Assembly (NCBI GenBank): GCA_900543395.1
Contig: UQQT01000007.1
Span: 1-64,000, forward strand
DNA length: 64,000 nucleotides
Source of the DNA: an uncultured Oscillospiraceae bacterium
Lineage (GTDB): Bacteria; Bacillota; Clostridia; Oscillospirales; Acutalibacteraceae
Direction of reading: 5' to 3'
Made by a program: the position numbers and the translations under genes. This document shows positions 61,444-64,000 of this stretch, one piece after another; position 1 is the first letter of the stretch; every line of letters starts with the position of its first letter. The notes beneath the pieces are model-generated. The model did no database searches, was not told the origin of the DNA, and saw only the letters and a list, made by a program, of their open reading frames with translations.

Positions 61444-61938
61444 ATGTCAACTTTTCTTTATGTAATTCTTTTCCTTGTACCCGCGGCGGGTCTCGCATTT
61501 ATCGTTTACAAATCGGTTAAAAACAGAGCCGACGGAATGGACGGCAAAACGCTTGTAAGAAAAAATCTTTTCTCATTCGCTCTCGTTCTTGCCGTAACGG
61601 CGGCTATGGCGTTCTCTGTATCGGCTGTCAACGATTCTTCTTCCGCATCCGGCACTTCGGAACCCGTAACTGCTTCGGATACCGCAGAAACCACGCAGAC
61701 GGCTGAAAAAACCGACGGCGGACTTGCTAAGGCTATCGGACTTCTCTCCGCAGGTCTTGCAACGGGTCTTGCAGGCATAGGCGGCGGTATCGCCGTTGCG
61801 GCAGGCGCACCCGCGGCTATCGCGGCTACGAGCGAGGATCCCAAATCGTTCGGTAAATCGCTTATATTCGTTGCTCTGGGTGAGTCAATCGCTCTTTACG
61901 GCGTTGTTATCTCGATACTCGTTCTTAATAAAATTTAA
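61444..61938 (+). CDS. V-type ATP synthase subunit K (proteolipid ring)
   Basis: 164 residues. Residues ~95-164 form one proteolipid hairpin: AIGLLSAGLATGLAGIGGGI, then SEDPKSFGKSLIFVALGESIALYG with the ion-carrying Glu (about 147). The first ~90 residues are different: two extra helices (about 4-22 and 44-62) and a Ser/Thr/Glu-rich linker. The usual duplicated four-helix K subunit is not present, so this ring is made of single hairpins with an extra N-terminal pair. The ES...Y order after the Glu recalls Na+-binding rings (inference). GGGAGG before ATG. Confidence 0.9.
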   Translation: MSTFLYVILFLVPAAGLAFIVYKSVKNRADGMDGKTLVRKNLFSFALVLAVTAAMAFSVSAVNDSSSASGTSEPVTASDTAETTQTAEKTDGGLAKAIGLLSAGLATGLAGIGGGIAVAAGAPAAIAATSEDPKSFGKSLIFVALGESIALYGVVISILVLNKI

Positions 61939-61950
61939 CGGAGACCGCGT

Positions 61951-62250
61951 ATGAAAATGTATCTTATCAGCGACAATATCGATACTCAAATCGGTATGAG
62001 ACTCGCGGGAATAGACGGCGTTACGATTCACGAAACCGAAGAAGCTCAAACAAAGCTCGACGCTCTCATGCAGGATAAGAACATAGGCGTAATCCTCGTA
62101 ACTCAGACGATTTACGCGCAGTGCGAGGAACACATTAACTTTCTTAAAAACAAGTATAAGCTTCCTCTCATTACCCGAATACCCGACAGACACGGTATGC
62201 AGGATAACGAGTACCTCACGCGCTACGTACGTGAGGCAATAGGAATGTAA
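61951..62250 (+). CDS. V-type ATP synthase subunit F
   Basis: 99 residues, central-stalk subunit. Family pattern: MYLISDNIDTQIGMRLAGID, an EAQTKLDALMQDKNIGVILV region and C-terminal LPLITRIPDRHG. 12 bp after subunit K and 11 before E. Confidence 0.92.
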   Translation: MKMYLISDNIDTQIGMRLAGIDGVTIHETEEAQTKLDALMQDKNIGVILVTQTIYAQCEEHINFLKNKYKLPLITRIPDRHGMQDNEYLTRYVREAIGM

Positions 62251-62261
62251 GGAGGGATTAT

Positions 62262-62855
62262 ATGGACTCGAAAATATCAAAAACAGAAGCCTTCTTCAAC
62301 GCAATCAACGAAGAATCGATGAAAAACAGAGTCGATATCATCACCGAAGCGAACCGCATGAAAGCGCAGGCTACCGAAGAAGCGACAGCGCAGGCAAAAA
62401 AGCTTTACAACGAAAAAGTCGCTTCGGAGAAAGCAAAAATAAACAAAAAAGCCGGTACCGTTATTTCCGTAAAAGAAAAGGAATACAGGCTGAAAATTCT
62501 TGAAAAAAGAAACAGCATAACGGATTCGGTATTTGAATCGGCGCAAAAGAAGCTTGAAGAATTCACTAAAAGCGCAGATTATGAGGAATATCTTAAAAAG
62601 AATCTTATCCATGTTTTAAGCGTATGCAAGGATAAGAGCGTTACCGTTTTCTTAAAACCCGACGATATGAAATACTCCGACGAATTAAAATCGAGCGTAA
62701 AAAACGAATGTGAATTCGTTTCGGACGACTCCATTAAGGTCGGAGGGATCAAGTGCAGATGCGATTCTCTCAATCTTATTATAGACGACACGATAAGCAG
62801 ACGTCTTGACGAGCAGAGAGAATGGTTTTACGAAAATTCAGGCTTAAATATATAA
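62262..62855 (+). CDS. V-type ATP synthase subunit E
   Basis: 197 residues, peripheral stalk. Long N-terminal Lys/Glu/Ala helix (about 30-100) and a C-terminal globular domain (KSVTVFLKPDDMKYSDELK, KVGGIKCRCDSLNLIIDDTI, RRLDEQREWF). The C-terminal GGI-x5-D-x-I-D-type pattern is typical. AGGAGGGAT before ATG. Confidence 0.9.
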   Translation: MDSKISKTEAFFNAINEESMKNRVDIITEANRMKAQATEEATAQAKKLYNEKVASEKAKINKKAGTVISVKEKEYRLKILEKRNSITDSVFESAQKKLEEFTKSADYEEYLKKNLIHVLSVCKDKSVTVFLKPDDMKYSDELKSSVKNECEFVSDDSIKVGGIKCRCDSLNLIIDDTISRRLDEQREWFYENSGLNI

Positions 62856-62871
62856 GTATTCGGGTGAGAAA

Positions 62872-64000
62872 ATGAACACGAATAATATAATCTACGGCAT
62901 AAACGGTCCCGTTGTAACGATTAAGGGCAAGACTGAGCTTAAAATGATGGAAATGGTTTATGTCGGCAAAGAAAAACTCATAGGCGAGGTTATCAAAATT
63001 ACCGACGACTTCACCACCATACAGGTTTATGAGGACACCGTCGGACTTTATCCCGGCGAAGAGGTTATTTCAACGGGCGAACCCATGTGCGTAACATTGG
63101 GACCCGGAATCATAGGCAACATTTACGACGGAATCGAAAAACCGCTTGCTTCAATTGCGGAAAAAAGCGGAGTTTTCCTCACAAAGGGCGTTAACACCCC
63201 GCCTATCGATTACGATAAACTTTGGGACGTTACAATAACGGTAAAACCCGGAGACGAAGTTAAGGGCGGTTCGGTTATAGCGACATGCCCCGAATCGGAA
63301 ATTATAACTCATAAGGTTCTCGTTCCCCCGACGGTTTCGGGCAAGGTAATCTCCGCAGCCCCCGACGGCAAATACAAGGTAAACGATACCATAGTTACAA
63401 TAGAACGCCCCGACTCGACAAAGCAGGAGCTGACTTTATGTCAGAAGTGGCCTATAAGATACGCCCGTCCGACAGCCGACAGACTTCCCATTTCAAAGCC
63501 CCTCGTAACGGGTCAGAGAATTCTCGATACAATGTTCCCCGTCGCAATGGGCGGAGCGGCCGCCATCCCGGGAGGCTTCGGAACAGGAAAAACCGTTACA
63601 CAGCATCAGCTTGCGAAGTATTCGAATGCGGACATAATCGTTTACGTCGGATGCGGTGAGCGCGGTAACGAAATGACCCAGGCTCTTAAAGAGTTCTCGG
63701 AGCTTACCGACCCCAAAAGCGGAAAACCCCTGCTTCAGAGAACCGTTCTTATTGCAAACACGTCAAACATGCCCGTCGCTGCCCGTGAAGCTTCGATTTA
63801 CACGGGCATCACAATAGCCGAGTATTACAGAGACATGGGATATTCGACTGCAATGATGGCTGACTCAACCTCGCGTTGGGCAGAGGCTTTGAGAGAGATA
63901 TCCGGACGACTCGAGGAAATGCCCGCGGACGAGGGCTACCCCGCATATCTTCCGTCGAGACTTTCCGAATTCTACGAAAGAGCGGGATATTACAAAACTC
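62872..64000 (+). CDS. V-type ATP synthase catalytic subunit A (5' part, cut by window end)
   Basis: 376 residues are visible; the family is about 590. GGGTGAG precedes the ATG. Motifs: GINGPVVTIKG at the start, YPGEEVISTGEP, the A-specific bulge region (about 110-190), PWPI-type QKWPIRYARP, Walker A GGFGTGKT (about 230), VYVGCGERGNEMTQALKEF, and MMADSTSRWAEALREISGR. The Walker A starts GGFGT where GPFGA is more common. ATP-hydrolysing/synthesising subunit. The B and D genes must lie beyond the window. Confidence 0.95.
   Translation, partial: MNTNNIIYGINGPVVTIKGKTELKMMEMVYVGKEKLIGEVIKITDDFTTIQVYEDTVGLYPGEEVISTGEPMCVTLGPGIIGNIYDGIEKPLASIAEKSGVFLTKGVNTPPIDYDKLWDVTITVKPGDEVKGGSVIATCPESEIITHKVLVPPTVSGKVISAAPDGKYKVNDTIVTIERPDSTKQELTLCQKWPIRYARPTADRLPISKPLVTGQRILDTMFPVAMGGAAAIPGGFGTGKTVTQHQLAKYSNADIIVYVGCGERGNEMTQALKEFSELTDPKSGKPLLQRTVLIANTSNMPVAAREASIYTGITIAEYYRDMGYSTAMMADSTSRWAEALREISGRLEEMPADEGYPAYLPSRLSEFYERAGYYKT

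Noticed and set aside
1..64000. CRISPR array, insertion sequences, restriction-modification or known phage-defence genes
   Set aside because: No regularly spaced direct repeats, no transposase, Cas, methylase or abortive-infection signature was recognised.

Overview
The window looks like a chromosomal segment of an uncultured gut-type Clostridia bacterium, most likely family Oscillospiraceae/Ruminococcaceae. This is inferred from protein style and context: a V-type ATPase operon, a split 2-oxoacid:ferredoxin oxidoreductase, GPH-family sugar symporters, DUF4474 and DUF6873-like proteins, BspA-type leucine-rich repeats, dockerin-like repeats, a queT gene behind a candidate preQ1 leader, and a small SRP RNA directly upstream of dnaX. 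Intergenic DNA is AT-rich with many near-consensus sigma-A promoters (17-nt spacers) and clear intrinsic terminators. No rRNA, CRISPR array, transposase or intact mobile element was seen.

Layout. 0-6.2 kb: cell-wall genes (polysaccharide deacetylase, 3D-domain protein), an exported protein of unknown role and the trkA-trkH potassium uptake pair. 6.2-10.5 kb: a decaying accessory patch. It holds a candidate structured ncRNA, a PI-PLC gene whose start is split by a frameshift or leader peptide, a DUF1963 gene, two broken small genes, and the remains of a prophage lysis module (dockerin-tailed endolysin, small helper, holin) beside a tRNA with anticodon CAT. 11-18 kb: cwlD-like amidase, radA, a DUF6873-like gene, two tiny membrane-type proteins, a cyclophilin lipoprotein, a sugar-phosphate transferase and a GPH symporter. 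18.2-21.4 kb: the conserved SRP RNA-dnaX-ybaB-recR block. 21.4-28.8 kb: an FGGY kinase, then an operon with an acyl-CoA ligase and a four-subunit 2-oxoacid:ferredoxin oxidoreductase.

28.8-30 kb holds a second graveyard: a BspA-like LRR gene with a nonsense codon and a frameshift, joined to a 5'-truncated DUF92 gene. 30-37.5 kb: GDPD phosphodiesterase, a possible cysteine-peptidase-fold protein with a GNAT-like acyltransferase, DUF4474, queT, a two-component system, tRNA-Leu and a membrane protein. 37.6-46.6 kb is a carbohydrate locus: sugar isomerase/epimerase, GH109-like enzyme, BadF-type sugar kinase and GH4 in one operon, with a HAD phosphatase, a GPH symporter and a GH35 beta-galactosidase alongside. 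46.7-57.8 kb: LCP ligase, RluA, a very large amidase, a DEDDh exonuclease, CopZ-like protein, a 1270-residue surface protein followed by a 76-residue Cys-containing peptide, and a YbaK deacylase. 58-64 kb: a V-type ATPase operon (G/H-like, C, I, K, F, E, A) that runs off the window end.

The genes describe an anaerobic, glycan-fermenting, Gram-positive-type cell. Sugars enter by cation symport and are phosphorylated inside; ferredoxin-linked 2-oxoacid oxidation can yield acyl-CoA and ATP; a rotary ATPase and Trk system manage ion gradients. The most interesting leads are the candidate ncRNA at 6.25 kb, the PI-PLC start region, the dockerin-tailed phage lysin relic, the glycan operon, and three unexplained tiny proteins.
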